Assembly: GCA_964624625.1 (NCBI GenBank)
Contig: CAZUXW010000039.1
Coordinates: 1-27,615, forward strand
DNA length: 27,615 nucleotides
Direction of reading: 5' to 3'
Source of the DNA: PALSA-1180 sp964624625
GTDB taxonomy: Bacteria; Oederibacteriota; Muellerivitia; Muellerivitales; Muellerivitaceae
The notes beneath the pieces were generated by a model, which saw nothing but the letters and a program-made list of their open reading frames with translations, ran no database searches and was not told the origin of the DNA. Of the stretch, positions 16,893 to 24,523 are shown one piece after another (position 1 is the stretch's first letter; each line of letters starts with the position of its first letter). The position numbers were made by a program, and so were the translations under genes.

Positions 16893-18650
16893 TTATTTTG
16901 TCAAAACCACGATGTCGACCCTGCGGTTTTTGGCGCGGGCTTCCTCCGTGTCGCCCAAATCCACGGGGGCGGAAGTCCCATGGCCGCGGGAATAGAGGTT
17001 GTCCGGGGAGACTTTTCCGGTTTCCACCAAATACCTCAGAACCGAGTCCGCCCGGTTTTGGGAAAGGGCCAAGGCCTCCCTTTCCGTCCCCTCATCATAG
17101 GCGTGTCCCTCGATGTAGACCTTGGCATTGGGATATTTGCGGATCAATTTAGCGACCTGGTTTAAATAATTAAGGTAGCCGGCGTTGATCCGGAAACTTT
17201 TCTCCCCGAAAGCGACGCTGGGAGTTTTCACCACGCCGGACATGCCCAGAGGCTGGACATTCTCCGGCAGGGATGGAGGAACAAATTCCCTCGGCTGGGC
17301 CGTCAAGGAAGCCGTCAAAGGCGCCTCCCGGCTGGAGGCCTGGGCGACTTGGAAGATCGGCTCGCTGGCGACCACTTGCTGGCCCCCCGCGTCCACCGTC
17401 CGGAAGTTCACGTTGGAAAAGACCGCTCCCGTCACGACGTTTCCATTGTTGTCTTTTCCGTCCCAGGCGATTTGTTTGGGCGGGACGCCCTTGCCGACGT
17501 AGCTTCGAAGGACATTACCCTTGGTGTCGGTGATGTCCAAGCTCCAATTCTTGATGTCCGTCCTGGCTTGGGGCTTCAAGTCGATGGTGGCTTCCTTGAT
17601 CGTCCCGGTTTGGTAGTCCGCGATCTGGGGTTTGATGTTCATCGCCGAGAGTTTTTCCCCGGGTTTTGGCTGGGGAGCGGCGGCTTCTTCCGTTCCAAAA
17701 CGGTAGGTAAAGGAGAAGCGCTGGGTATCCCCCAAAATCCCGAAAGGAACCAGGGCGTAATTAAGCTCAAAACCCCCGTAGCGGACGCCGGCCCCCAAGG
17801 AGGCGCCAGCGGTCGATCCCAAGTCCTGGTTGAGGGGGTTGAAGGCGTAGCCGGCCCGGAATCCCACCGAAATATTTTGGAGTCCCAGCCAGGCTTCCCC
17901 GCCCGTATGGAGAATCAGGTCCCCGTCAATGGGCTTTTCCACGTCCACCCCCAACAGGAAATGGGTGGGCTTTTGCGGTTGAAACCTGTAGGCCAGCCCG
18001 CCCCGGTAAACGGTCGGCAATTTTTCCTGGGAACTATATTGCCCAAAATTCGAGACCTGGCCGACATTTTGGACGGAAAGCCCGAGGGTCCAATCCCTTT
18101 GGGAGGTATAAAACAAAAGGCCTGCGTCAAAGCCGATGCCGGTGGCGGAAAAATTGACCAAATTGCTGGAGATATATTTGCCCCCGATTCCCAGGGAGAA
18201 ATTCTCGCCGAATTCTTGGCCGTAACCCAGGACCAGGGCCAAATCATTCGCGCTGCCGGGGATGGCCGAGGGATTGTTGGTCGAGTTAAAGGATGGGATA
18301 AAGTCAAAGGAGGTGCTCAAGCCCAGGGTGCTGCCGGGCCGCAGAGGAAGGGCAAAACCGGCGAACTCGTAATTGGTGCCGGCAAAATAGGAAACATGCA
18401 AAAGGTTGAGCTCGATCTTATCCAACTGGGCCAAACCGGCGGTATTCCAATAGGTCGTACTGACGTCATCCGCGACGGCGGTGAACATTCCGCCCATGCC
18501 GGCCCCACGGACACCGGCGGGAATTTTAAGGAATTGAACTCCGGTAGTGCTGACGCTGTCGGCGTTCAACCGGGGGGGAATCCAAAAGGCTAAACCGCAA
18601 AGGCAAAGGAAGGTGGGAACCTTGATAAAAGGGTTATGTCTTGTAAGCAT
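16893..18650 (-). CDS. PorV-like barrel fused to FlgD-type Ig domain and OmpA C-terminal domain
   Basis: The 585-residue protein has three parts. After a signal peptide (1-30), residues 31-318 are PorV/PorQ-like (TTGVQFLKIPAGVRGAGMGG, YWNTAGLAQLDKIELNLLH) and end in a barrel-like FTYRFGT. Residues 345-435 look like a FlgD/Ig-type beta-sandwich (IAWDGKDNNGNVVTGAVF). Residues 475-585 are an OmpA/Pal domain (VYIEGHAYDEGTEREALALS, NRADSVLRYL, RGHGTS, AKNRRVDIVV), expected to grip peptidoglycan. At the usual diaminopimelate-binding position (GHxD) there is Tyr518, with Asp519 next. It is the first gene of the envelope cluster, under a strong promoter at 18680-18710. It likely ties an outer-membrane barrel to the cell wall; a secretion role is inference. 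Confidence 0.9.
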   Translation of the reverse strand: MLTRHNPFIKVPTFLCLCGLAFWIPPRLNADSVSTTGVQFLKIPAGVRGAGMGGMFTAVADDVSTTYWNTAGLAQLDKIELNLLHVSYFAGTNYEFAGFALPLRPGSTLGLSTSFDFIPSFNSTNNPSAIPGSANDLALVLGYGQEFGENFSLGIGGKYISSNLVNFSATGIGFDAGLLFYTSQRDWTLGLSVQNVGQVSNFGQYSSQEKLPTVYRGGLAYRFQPQKPTHFLLGVDVEKPIDGDLILHTGGEAWLGLQNISVGFRAGYAFNPLNQDLGSTAGASLGAGVRYGGFELNYALVPFGILGDTQRFSFTYRFGTEEAAAPQPKPGEKLSAMNIKPQIADYQTGTIKEATIDLKPQARTDIKNWSLDITDTKGNVLRSYVGKGVPPKQIAWDGKDNNGNVVTGAVFSNVNFRTVDAGGQQVVASEPIFQVAQASSREAPLTASLTAQPREFVPPSLPENVQPLGMSGVVKTPSVAFGEKSFRINAGYLNYLNQVAKLIRKYPNAKVYIEGHAYDEGTEREALALSQNRADSVLRYLVETGKVSPDNLYSRGHGTSAPVDLGDTEEARAKNRRVDIVVLTK

Positions 18651-18661
18651 GGGCCTTACTT

Positions 18662-18673
18662 AAACCGCGGTTT
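18662..18673. promoter_or_regulatory. 12-bp palindrome at the predicted transcription start
   Basis: AAACCGCGGTTT is a perfect palindrome covering about +1 to +12 of the transcript for the PorV-OmpA fusion gene. A protein bound here would block initiation, so an operator is plausible; no regulator is known. Confidence 0.4.
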
Positions 18674-18679
18674 TTTTGA

Positions 18680-18710
18680 ATTATATCACGATAAACTGGG
18701 ACACTGTCAA
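18680..18710 (-). promoter_or_regulatory. Promoter of the envelope-protein cluster
   Basis: The minus strand carries a perfect TTGACA (18710-18705) and a perfect TATAAT (18685-18680). The spacer is 19 bp, longer than the optimal 17; promoters of this kind are often helped by an activator. The predicted leader is about 23 nt. Confidence 0.7.
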
Positions 18711-18754
18711 CGCAATCAACCCCCGCCCGGAGACCTCTCGGGACAAGACCGAAT

Positions 18755-18770
18755 CCCCGAAATTTCGGGG
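18755..18770. promoter_or_regulatory. 16-bp perfect palindrome between the divergent promoters
   Basis: CCCCGAAATTTCGGGG is a perfect inverted repeat without a spacer, 34 bp upstream of the -35 of the foldase promoter and 44 bp upstream of the -35 of the opposite promoter. No T-run follows on either strand, so it is not a standard terminator; it looks like a dimeric regulator site. Confidence 0.45.
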
Positions 18771-18804
18771 TCAGGATCCATCCTCTTTTCGACCTTGGAG
18801 AGCA

Positions 18805-18832
18805 TTGTTATCCCGACCCTTATTGCTATAAT
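18805..18832 (+). promoter_or_regulatory. Promoter of the PpiD/SurA-like gene
   Basis: TTGTTA (18805-18810, 4 of 6) and a perfect TATAAT (18827-18832) are spaced 16 bp apart. The leader of about 77 nt contains a small hairpin CCCGC-TTG-GCGGG at 18872-18884 and GGAGG at 18903-18907. Confidence 0.7.
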
Positions 18833-18915
18833 GCGCGAGTTTTAAGCCAAACTTAACCCCCGGTTCATCCTCCCGCTTGGCGGGAACACGAAATAAACTT
18901 TTGGAGGCCTCTTTT

Positions 18916-20388
18916 ATGATGCGGACTTTACGGGACAAACGTTTCATGCACGGCGTGCTTTGGACGCTGGTATTCGTGTTCGTTTCCTTCATCTTCTTTT
19001 CCTGGGGCATGAAATTTTCCGGTTCCGACCGGCAGGACCCGAATATATTGGCCAAAATCGGCGAGGAGACGGTCACTTACGCCGAATTCAACAAAACCTA
19101 CCAGCCGGCGGTCGAGAGGCTTTACAAGATGAAGGATGAAAACCCGACCTCCGAGGAAATTAAAAAACTCAAGGAGGAGGTCCTGGACAATTTGGTCGAC
19201 GAGGCCATTTTGAGGCAGACGGCCTCGAACTTGGGATTAACCGTCCATGAGGACGAGTTGATGGGCGTCCTCCAACGCCAGAACGCCTTTCAAGACGAGA
19301 ACGGAAAATTTGACAAGAAAAAATACTACCAGGTATTGGAGGCCAACCAATTGACCCCCGAGCAGTTTGAGAGTTCCCAGAAGGACCAATTGCTCCTCCA
19401 AAAAATCCGGACCGTCCTGATGGACGGGGTCCTGTTCACCCCGGACGACGTCAAGAATTTCGCCGTTTTCTTGAACCGGGATCTCAAGGCCAGCTACGTC
19501 TCGATGGATGTGTCCGAGTACGAGAAGAAAATATCCCCGTCCGATTCGGACCTGCAAAGCTATTACCAGGCCAATAAGAGCCGCTATGACCATCCGGAAA
19601 GGGCCAAGATCCAGCATGTCCTCCTCAGCCTCCAGGGCAACGAAAGCCTGCAGGACCAGGACAAGGCGAAGAACAGCCTGGAAGATTACCGCAAACAAAT
19701 CCTCTCCAAAAAGTCGACCTTCAAGGAAATCGCGAAAAAATACTCCCAGGACGGGGGCTCCAAGGATAAGGGCGGGGATTTGGGATGGATCAGCCGGAAC
19801 AGCTTGGGCCAGGATTTAAAGGATTTTGAGCAGGCGGTTTTCAAGCTGAAAAAAGGCGAGATCTCCCAGCCCCTCAAGACAAAATACGGCTACCACATCG
19901 TCCAGTTGGAGGACCGGGAGGGCGAATACAAGAGCACCTTCACGGAGGTTCGTTCCAAGGTCCTGGCCCAATATCAAAAGGAAAAAGCCGCGCAGAAGGT
20001 CCTGGCCTTGTCCGAGCAATTGGCCGAAAAACTTAAAAACAAGGAGCCCATGGAAAAGGCCGCGGCGGCCCTGGGCTTAACGGTTTCGGAGACCACCTGG
20101 TTCAACCGCTCCAGCGGGATTCCCAAGCTGAAGGACTCCAAGGACCTATCCGAGGAATTAGCCGATCTTTACCCCGCCGATTGGAAGGGCCCCTTGAACC
20201 ACGGTCAAACCGAGCTGTTCTTCCAGGTCGCCGAAACCCGCGAGGGCGGAAAAAGCCCCGAGGAAATCGTAAAGGACACCCCCGATATTTCCCAGCGTTT
20301 GGCCTCCCAGCGCCAGGAAGTTTGGTTGAAAGACTTTTTAACGGATCAGCGCAAGAAGCTGAAGGTGAAGACCTTCTTAAACGGCTAA
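18916..20388 (+). CDS. Membrane-anchored peptidyl-prolyl isomerase, PpiD/SurA type
   Basis: This 490-residue protein has a short basic N-terminus and one membrane helix (about 11-31, VLWTLVFVFVSFIFFSW), so the bulk faces the periplasm. A SurA/PpiD N-terminal chaperone domain spans about 40-200 (ILAKIGEETVTYAEFNKTY, LVDEAILRQTASNLGL). A parvulin rotamase domain spans about 231-334 (RAKIQHVLLSL, FKEIAKKYSQDGGSKDKGGDLGWISR, YGYHIVQLEDR). It would help fold exported envelope proteins. The ATG at 18916 is chosen because GGAGG lies 8 nt upstream; an upstream TTG at 18877 lies in a leader hairpin and lacks a ribosome site, and a second ATG follows directly at 18919. It is the only plus-strand gene and is divergent from the PorV-OmpA operon. 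Confidence 0.92.
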   Translation: MMRTLRDKRFMHGVLWTLVFVFVSFIFFSWGMKFSGSDRQDPNILAKIGEETVTYAEFNKTYQPAVERLYKMKDENPTSEEIKKLKEEVLDNLVDEAILRQTASNLGLTVHEDELMGVLQRQNAFQDENGKFDKKKYYQVLEANQLTPEQFESSQKDQLLLQKIRTVLMDGVLFTPDDVKNFAVFLNRDLKASYVSMDVSEYEKKISPSDSDLQSYYQANKSRYDHPERAKIQHVLLSLQGNESLQDQDKAKNSLEDYRKQILSKKSTFKEIAKKYSQDGGSKDKGGDLGWISRNSLGQDLKDFEQAVFKLKKGEISQPLKTKYGYHIVQLEDREGEYKSTFTEVRSKVLAQYQKEKAAQKVLALSEQLAEKLKNKEPMEKAAAALGLTVSETTWFNRSSGIPKLKDSKDLSEELADLYPADWKGPLNHGQTELFFQVAETREGGKSPEEIVKDTPDISQRLASQRQEVWLKDFLTDQRKKLKVKTFLNG

Positions 20389-20561
20389 CCGACAACCTCC
20401 CCGGACGCCCATCGGGTCGGGGGCCGGCTGGTTTAACCATCCGATGAGGGGAGCCTTTCCGAGGGAAGGGGCATCCGGCTTCTCCCTCCCTTCCGCCAGG
20501 CTGGGGGGGACTGGTTGCCATCTCCGGCTTTATTCGAAAATCGCGGAACCCTTGTCGCTGG

Positions 20562-21164
20562 TCAAATACCCCGGCCCTTTCCCCTCGCTTCCCCGGGGTT
20601 CAATCGGTTGAGTAACCTTAATACCAACCCCACCGGAAGACCCACAACATTAAAGTAATCCCCTTCCCACTTTTCCACCCAGGCCCTGGCCGTACCTTGG
20701 ATGTTATAACCGCCGGCCTTATCGTAGGGCTCCTTGGAATTTAAATACGAGGCGACCTGGGCCAGCGACAAGGGCTTGAAATAAACCGTCGTTTTTTCCG
20801 CCGAGGCCTTCGGCCGGTTCCCTTCCGGCCCCACCAGGGCCACTCCCGTCCAAACTTCGTGGGGCCGGTTTTGAAGCGCCATCAACATCTTGGCCGCTTC
20901 GCGGCGGTCCTTGGGTTTTCCGAATATCTTTCCCCGGCTCGCCACCACCGTATCCGCCCCCAAAACGCGATGCCCGGGAAACCTGCGGGAAACGGACTTG
21001 GCCTTCGCCAGGGCCAGCCGCAGGACCAGCGCCCTGGGACTTTCGTTCTTTCGGGGGTTTTCCCGGACCCCCAGGGGTTTCACCACGCGGAAAGGGACGC
21101 CGATAAATTTTAGTATTTCTTTTCGGCGGGGCGATTGGGAGGCTAACAGGAGGGCCGGTCGCAA
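20562..21164 (-). CDS. maf: Maf-family nucleoside-triphosphate pyrophosphatase
   Basis: Maf proteins hydrolyse dTTP/UTP or modified nucleotides to the monophosphate. The protein carries the signature LLLASQSPRRKEILKFIGVPF, an ALAKAKSV segment, VLGADTVVASRGKIFGKPKD and YDKAGGYNIQGTARAWVEKWEGDYFNVVGLP. I choose the TTG at 21164, which gives 200 residues and starts right before LRPALLLASQSPRR; the longer open frame to 21248 would run 83 bp into the DUF4321-like gene and has no family match. The start is 1 nt after the stop of that gene, indicating coupling. The stop converges on the foldase gene across 173 bp with no evident gene. Confidence 0.92.
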   Translation of the reverse strand: MRPALLLASQSPRRKEILKFIGVPFRVVKPLGVRENPRKNESPRALVLRLALAKAKSVSRRFPGHRVLGADTVVASRGKIFGKPKDRREAAKMLMALQNRPHEVWTGVALVGPEGNRPKASAEKTTVYFKPLSLAQVASYLNSKEPYDKAGGYNIQGTARAWVEKWEGDYFNVVGLPVGLVLRLLNRLNPGEARGKGRGI

Positions 21165-21165
21165 G

Positions 21166-21420
21166 TTATTTCGCGTAATAAAGGCCGGTGACCATTCCGG
21201 CGATGCCCAGGAGGTTGACAAAGACCTTGAATCCCAAAGTGAGGACAACCACCCGAAGATTGAGGACGAGGGGCGAGTCGAACCCGATGGAAAAACCCTT
21301 CGTGAAGAGCTCGTGCAAAAAACCCGCCGGCGCCAGCAGGCCCAGCAGCTCCCCCAGGTAGCCGCCCAAAATCCCCCCCAACAGAATCATTAAAACCGTG
21401 GCGCCGGCGCTTTTGGGCAA
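21166..21420 (-). CDS. Small membrane protein, DUF4321-like
   Basis: This 84-residue protein has two hydrophobic segments: about 8-32, rich in Gly/Leu (VLMILLGGILGGYLGELLGLL), and about 52-82 (VLTLGFKVFVNLLGIAGMVTGLYY). A FSIGFDSP loop separates them. The layout and length match the DUF4321 family as I recall it; function is unknown. The start is a TTG at 21420-21418 with AGGAGGGG overlapping the rnc stop. It lies between rnc (9 nt) and maf (1 nt), so it belongs to the same transcript. Confidence 0.8.
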   Translation of the reverse strand: MPKSAGATVLMILLGGILGGYLGELLGLLAPAGFLHELFTKGFSIGFDSPLVLNLRVVVLTLGFKVFVNLLGIAGMVTGLYYAK

Positions 21421-21429
21421 GGGCCCCTC

Positions 21430-22233
21430 CTAGTGAATTTTGTGGTCGCTTGGGGTGGAGACGAGTATCTGGAGTTTTCGGATGGCTTCATGGGCCGCCG
21501 ATTGTTCCGCTTCCTTTTTATTCTTGCCGACGCCGGTGGCGATGGTTTTTCCGTTCACCATGCAGGAGGTCTCGAAATTGCGGTTATGGTCCGGGCCCCA
21601 TTCGCGGAGAATCTCGTACCGGGGGGCCAATTTCTGTGTTTTTTGGAAGTGTTCCTGCAGGAGGGTTTTATAGTCCTTTTCCATGCGTCCCGTAAAAACG
21701 TTCCCCACGTCCTCCCGGAGGAAGCTCAGGATCAGCTTTTGCGCCGCTTCGAGGCCTCCCACCAGGTAAACAGCCCCGATCACGGCCTCCAAGGCGTCGG
21801 CCAGGAGCCCGGGCCGGACCCTCCCCCCGGACTTCTCTTCGCCTTTACCCAGCAGCAAAAACTCCCCCAAATTCAGAAGTTTGGCTTTTTCACTCAGGAT
21901 CTGGGCGCTCACGATCACGCTTTTGACTTTCGAGAGGCCGCCTTCCGTTACCTCCGGGTAGCTCTCAAAAACATGCTGGCTGATCACCAATCCCAAAACC
22001 GAGTCGCCGAGGAACTCCAGCTTTTCATTGTTGTAGCTGGGATTCATTTTACGTTCGTGGGTATAGGATTTGTGGGTCAGGGCCTCGTTTAAAAACTGCC
22101 CGTCCCCCAGCGGAATTTGAAGGGACTTCACCAGGCGTTTCAACTGGTCCAGGCGGGGTTTTTCAAGACTGACAACCGTCTTGGAAGCGCTTGGCTTCTT
22201 AAGTATTAAATTTTTGAACAATGAGAGAGACAT
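21430..22233 (-). CDS. rnc: Ribonuclease III
   Basis: RNase III cuts double-stranded RNA in rRNA processing and mRNA turnover. The 267-residue protein has the catalytic signature HKSYTHE...NNEKLEFLGDSVLGLVIS, a second acidic site DALEAVIGAVYL, and a C-terminal dsRNA-binding domain (DYKTLLQEHFQK, GKNKKEAEQSAAHEAI). The N-terminus is about 30 residues longer than E. coli Rnc. The ATG at 22233 lies 35 bp inside fabF; a TTG four codons on also lies within fabF. acpP-fabF-rnc order is widespread in bacteria. Confidence 0.95.
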   Translation of the reverse strand: MSLSLFKNLILKKPSASKTVVSLEKPRLDQLKRLVKSLQIPLGDGQFLNEALTHKSYTHERKMNPSYNNEKLEFLGDSVLGLVISQHVFESYPEVTEGGLSKVKSVIVSAQILSEKAKLLNLGEFLLLGKGEEKSGGRVRPGLLADALEAVIGAVYLVGGLEAAQKLILSFLREDVGNVFTGRMEKDYKTLLQEHFQKTQKLAPRYEILREWGPDHNRNFETSCMVNGKTIATGVGKNKKEAEQSAAHEAIRKLQILVSTPSDHKIH

Positions 22234-23443
22234 TATGCCCGCCGAACCCCAAGGAATTGGAAAGACAAACGCTTACCGGGGTGACCCTTTTCTGGTTGGG
22301 AATGTAATCCAAATCGCAGTCCGGATCGGGGAATTCCTGGTTGATCGTGGGAGGCAAAACACCTTCCTGGATGGCCATGACGCAGGCCACGAACTCAATC
22401 CCGCCGGCGGCGCCCAGAAGATGGCCTGTCGTCGACTTGGTAGAGGAAATGGCCACTTTCTTCGCGTGTTCCTGGAAGACCGTCTTGATGGCCATGGTCT
22501 CGAATTTATCGTTATAAGGAGTGGATGTTCCATGGGCGTTGATGTAAGTCACGGCTTCCGGTTTTAATTTCGCGTCCTTCAAGGCCAAGGCCATGGCCCT
22601 GGCCGCGCCCTCGCCGTTTTCGGCGGGAGTCGTCATGTGAAAGGCGTCCGAAGTCATTCCGTAGCCGGTGATCTCGGCGTAGATTCTGGCCCCGCGGGCC
22701 TGGGCGTGTTCCAGCGACTCTAAAACCACGATCCCGGCTCCCTCGCCCATGACGAAACCGCAGCGGTTCTTGTCGAAGGGCCGGCTGCCCTGGGTTGGAT
22801 TCTCGTTAAAGTCCATGCAGAGGGCGTGCATGTTGCTGAAACCGGCGTAACCCAACTCGGTGATGCAGGCTTCCGTCCCCCCCGCGATGACCACGTCGGC
22901 CTCGCCCTTTTGGATCCATCTCATGGCTTCCCCGATCCCGTGGGCGCCCGAGGCGCAAGCCGAAACGGTGGCCGTGTTCGGACCCTGGGCCCGGAGGTAA
23001 ATGGAGGTCATTCCCGAGGCCATATTGATGATCATCATGGGAATCAAAAACGGCGAGACGCGGTCCGGGCCTTTTTCGATCAGCCTGGCGTGCTGCTCCA
23101 CCAAAACGGGAAGACCGCCGATACCCGAACCGATCAGGACTCCCACCCGGGTCTTGTCCTCTTTGGACATGTCCAGTTTCGCGTCCGCGACCGCTTGAAG
23201 GCTGGCCGCCACGGCGAATTGGACAAAATAGTCCATTTTTTTGACGTCGCGTTTCTCAATTCCAAACTGAACCGGGTCGAAGTTCTTGACCTCGCCGCCG
23301 ATTTTGCTGGATACCCGCGAAGGATCGAAACGGGTCACTAGGCCGATCCCGCTTTTTCCGTCGCAAATATTTTTGAAAAAATCGATTGGATTATTACCGT
23401 TGGGGGTGATGGCCCCCATGCCGGTTACCACGACACGTTTCAA
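22199..23443 (-). CDS. fabF: Beta-ketoacyl-ACP synthase II
   Basis: FabF condenses malonyl-ACP with acyl-ACP to extend fatty acids. The 414-residue thiolase-fold enzyme has the Cys-His-His triad C163 (SACASGAHG), H304 (NAHGTSTPYND) and H341 (GHLLGAAGG), plus the conserved Lys in ISSTKSTTGH, all at the expected positions. Length is normal. It follows acpP by 23 nt, and its last 35 bp overlap rnc. Confidence 0.97.
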   Translation of the reverse strand: MKRVVVTGMGAITPNGNNPIDFFKNICDGKSGIGLVTRFDPSRVSSKIGGEVKNFDPVQFGIEKRDVKKMDYFVQFAVAASLQAVADAKLDMSKEDKTRVGVLIGSGIGGLPVLVEQHARLIEKGPDRVSPFLIPMMIINMASGMTSIYLRAQGPNTATVSACASGAHGIGEAMRWIQKGEADVVIAGGTEACITELGYAGFSNMHALCMDFNENPTQGSRPFDKNRCGFVMGEGAGIVVLESLEHAQARGARIYAEITGYGMTSDAFHMTTPAENGEGAARAMALALKDAKLKPEAVTYINAHGTSTPYNDKFETMAIKTVFQEHAKKVAISSTKSTTGHLLGAAGGIEFVACVMAIQEGVLPPTINQEFPDPDCDLDYIPNQKRVTPVSVCLSNSLGFGGHNVSLIVQKFNT

Positions 23444-23466
23444 GGTTCCTCCCGGAATGGGCAGTT

Positions 23467-23703
23467 TTATTCCGAAGCCTTCGACTTAATGTAAGTGATG
23501 GCGTCGCCAACGGATTTGATCTTCTCGGCGTCCTCGTCGGGAATCTCCAGGTCGAACTCTTCCTCGAAAGCCATGACCAGCTCAACCGTATCCAGGGAAT
23601 CGGCTCCGAGATCGTCAATGAAAGAAGCTTCCGGCTTGACTTGCTCGGCTTCCACTCCCAGTTGGTCCACGATAATTTCCTTCACCTTATCTTCAATGGC
23701 CAT
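23467..23703 (-). CDS. acpP: Acyl carrier protein
   Basis: This 78-residue acidic protein carries the phosphopantetheine site at Ser36 in GADSLDTVELVMAFEEEF, the standard ACP motif. It shuttles acyl chains between the Fab enzymes encoded around it and PlsX. GGAGG lies 8 nt upstream of the ATG, and a promoter at 23733-23760 gives it separate high expression, as is usual for this abundant protein. Confidence 0.98.
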   Translation of the reverse strand: MAIEDKVKEIIVDQLGVEAEQVKPEASFIDDLGADSLDTVELVMAFEEEFDLEIPDEDAEKIKSVGDAITYIKSKASE

Positions 23704-23732
23704 TGCCTTTACCTCCGTTAAAATGTTGCCTC

Positions 23733-23760
23733 ATCATAGGCTAAAACCGACCCTTTTCAA
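23733..23760 (-). promoter_or_regulatory. Internal promoter for acpP
   Basis: TTGAAA (23760-23755, 5 of 6), a 16-bp spacer and TATGAT (23738-23733, 5 of 6) lie in the 79-bp gap between fabG and acpP. The predicted leader is about 24 nt and holds the strong ribosome site. Confidence 0.72.
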
Positions 23761-23782
23761 CCCACTCGTCAAAAGCAGACTC

Positions 23783-24523
23783 TTATATCACCATTCCGCC
23801 ATCAACGCAAATAACTTGTCCCGTAATATATTTTGAGTCCTCCGAGGCGAAAAATAAAACCGCGTTGGCGATATCCGCCGTTTCCCCCAATACCCCAAGG
23901 GGAATTTCCTTTAAAACTTCTTCCAAAACTTTGTCGCCGAGGGCGCTGGTCATGTCGGTTTTGATGAACCCTGGCGCGACGGCGTTGCAGGTGATATTCC
24001 GGCTGGCGAATTCCCTGGCCGTTGTTTTGGTCAACCCGATCATCCCGGCCTTGCTGGCGGCGTAATTGGCCTGGCCGGCGTTGCCCCGGATCCCGCTGAC
24101 GGAGGTAATGTTGATGATCCTTCCCTGCCTGGCCTTCATCATGGGTTTCACGAAATATTTGGTCATGAGAAAGGCGCTTTTTAAGTTGATGGAAAGGACC
24201 TCGTCCCATTCCTGTTCGCTCATGCGCAGCAGGAGGTTGTCCTTCGTGATGCCGGCGTTGTTGACCAGGATATCAACCTTACCGAACGCCTCCAGGACGG
24301 CCTTGGAAAAGGCCTCCACTTCCCCGGACCGGGAGACATCCACCTTCCGCCCCAGGCTTTTGGCTCCCGATTTCTGGATCTCAACGGCCGTTTCCTGAAG
24401 GGTGGCCTCATTGGTGCCGCAAATCGCCACCGCCGCGCCGCAGGACGCCAACTTCAGCGCGATCGCCTTGCCGATGCCCCTGTTCCCGCCCGTGACCACG
24501 GCGACTTTGTCTTTTAGGTTCAT
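23783..24523 (-). CDS. fabG: 3-oxoacyl-ACP reductase
   Basis: FabG reduces 3-oxoacyl-ACP with NADPH. This 246-residue short-chain dehydrogenase has the cofactor motif TGGNRGIGKA at 11-20, NNAG at 88-91 and the catalytic Ser141-Tyr154-Lys158 set (ITSVSG, YAASK). Length is typical. The ATG overlaps the fabD stop by 4 bp (ATGA). Confidence 0.97.
   Translation of the reverse strand: MNLKDKVAVVTGGNRGIGKAIALKLASCGAAVAICGTNEATLQETAVEIQKSGAKSLGRKVDVSRSGEVEAFSKAVLEAFGKVDILVNNAGITKDNLLLRMSEQEWDEVLSINLKSAFLMTKYFVKPMMKARQGRIINITSVSGIRGNAGQANYAASKAGMIGLTKTTAREFASRNITCNAVAPGFIKTDMTSALGDKVLEEVLKEIPLGVLGETADIANAVLFFASEDSKYITGQVICVDGGMVI

Noticed and set aside
17349..18593. Plus-strand 414-residue open frame opposite the PorV-OmpA fusion gene.
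   Set aside because: No domain, no ribosome site; antisense of a clear gene.
21165..21248. Extended N-terminus of Maf.
   Set aside because: It overlaps the DUF4321-like gene in another frame and does not match the family; TTG at 21164 begins just before the conserved motif.
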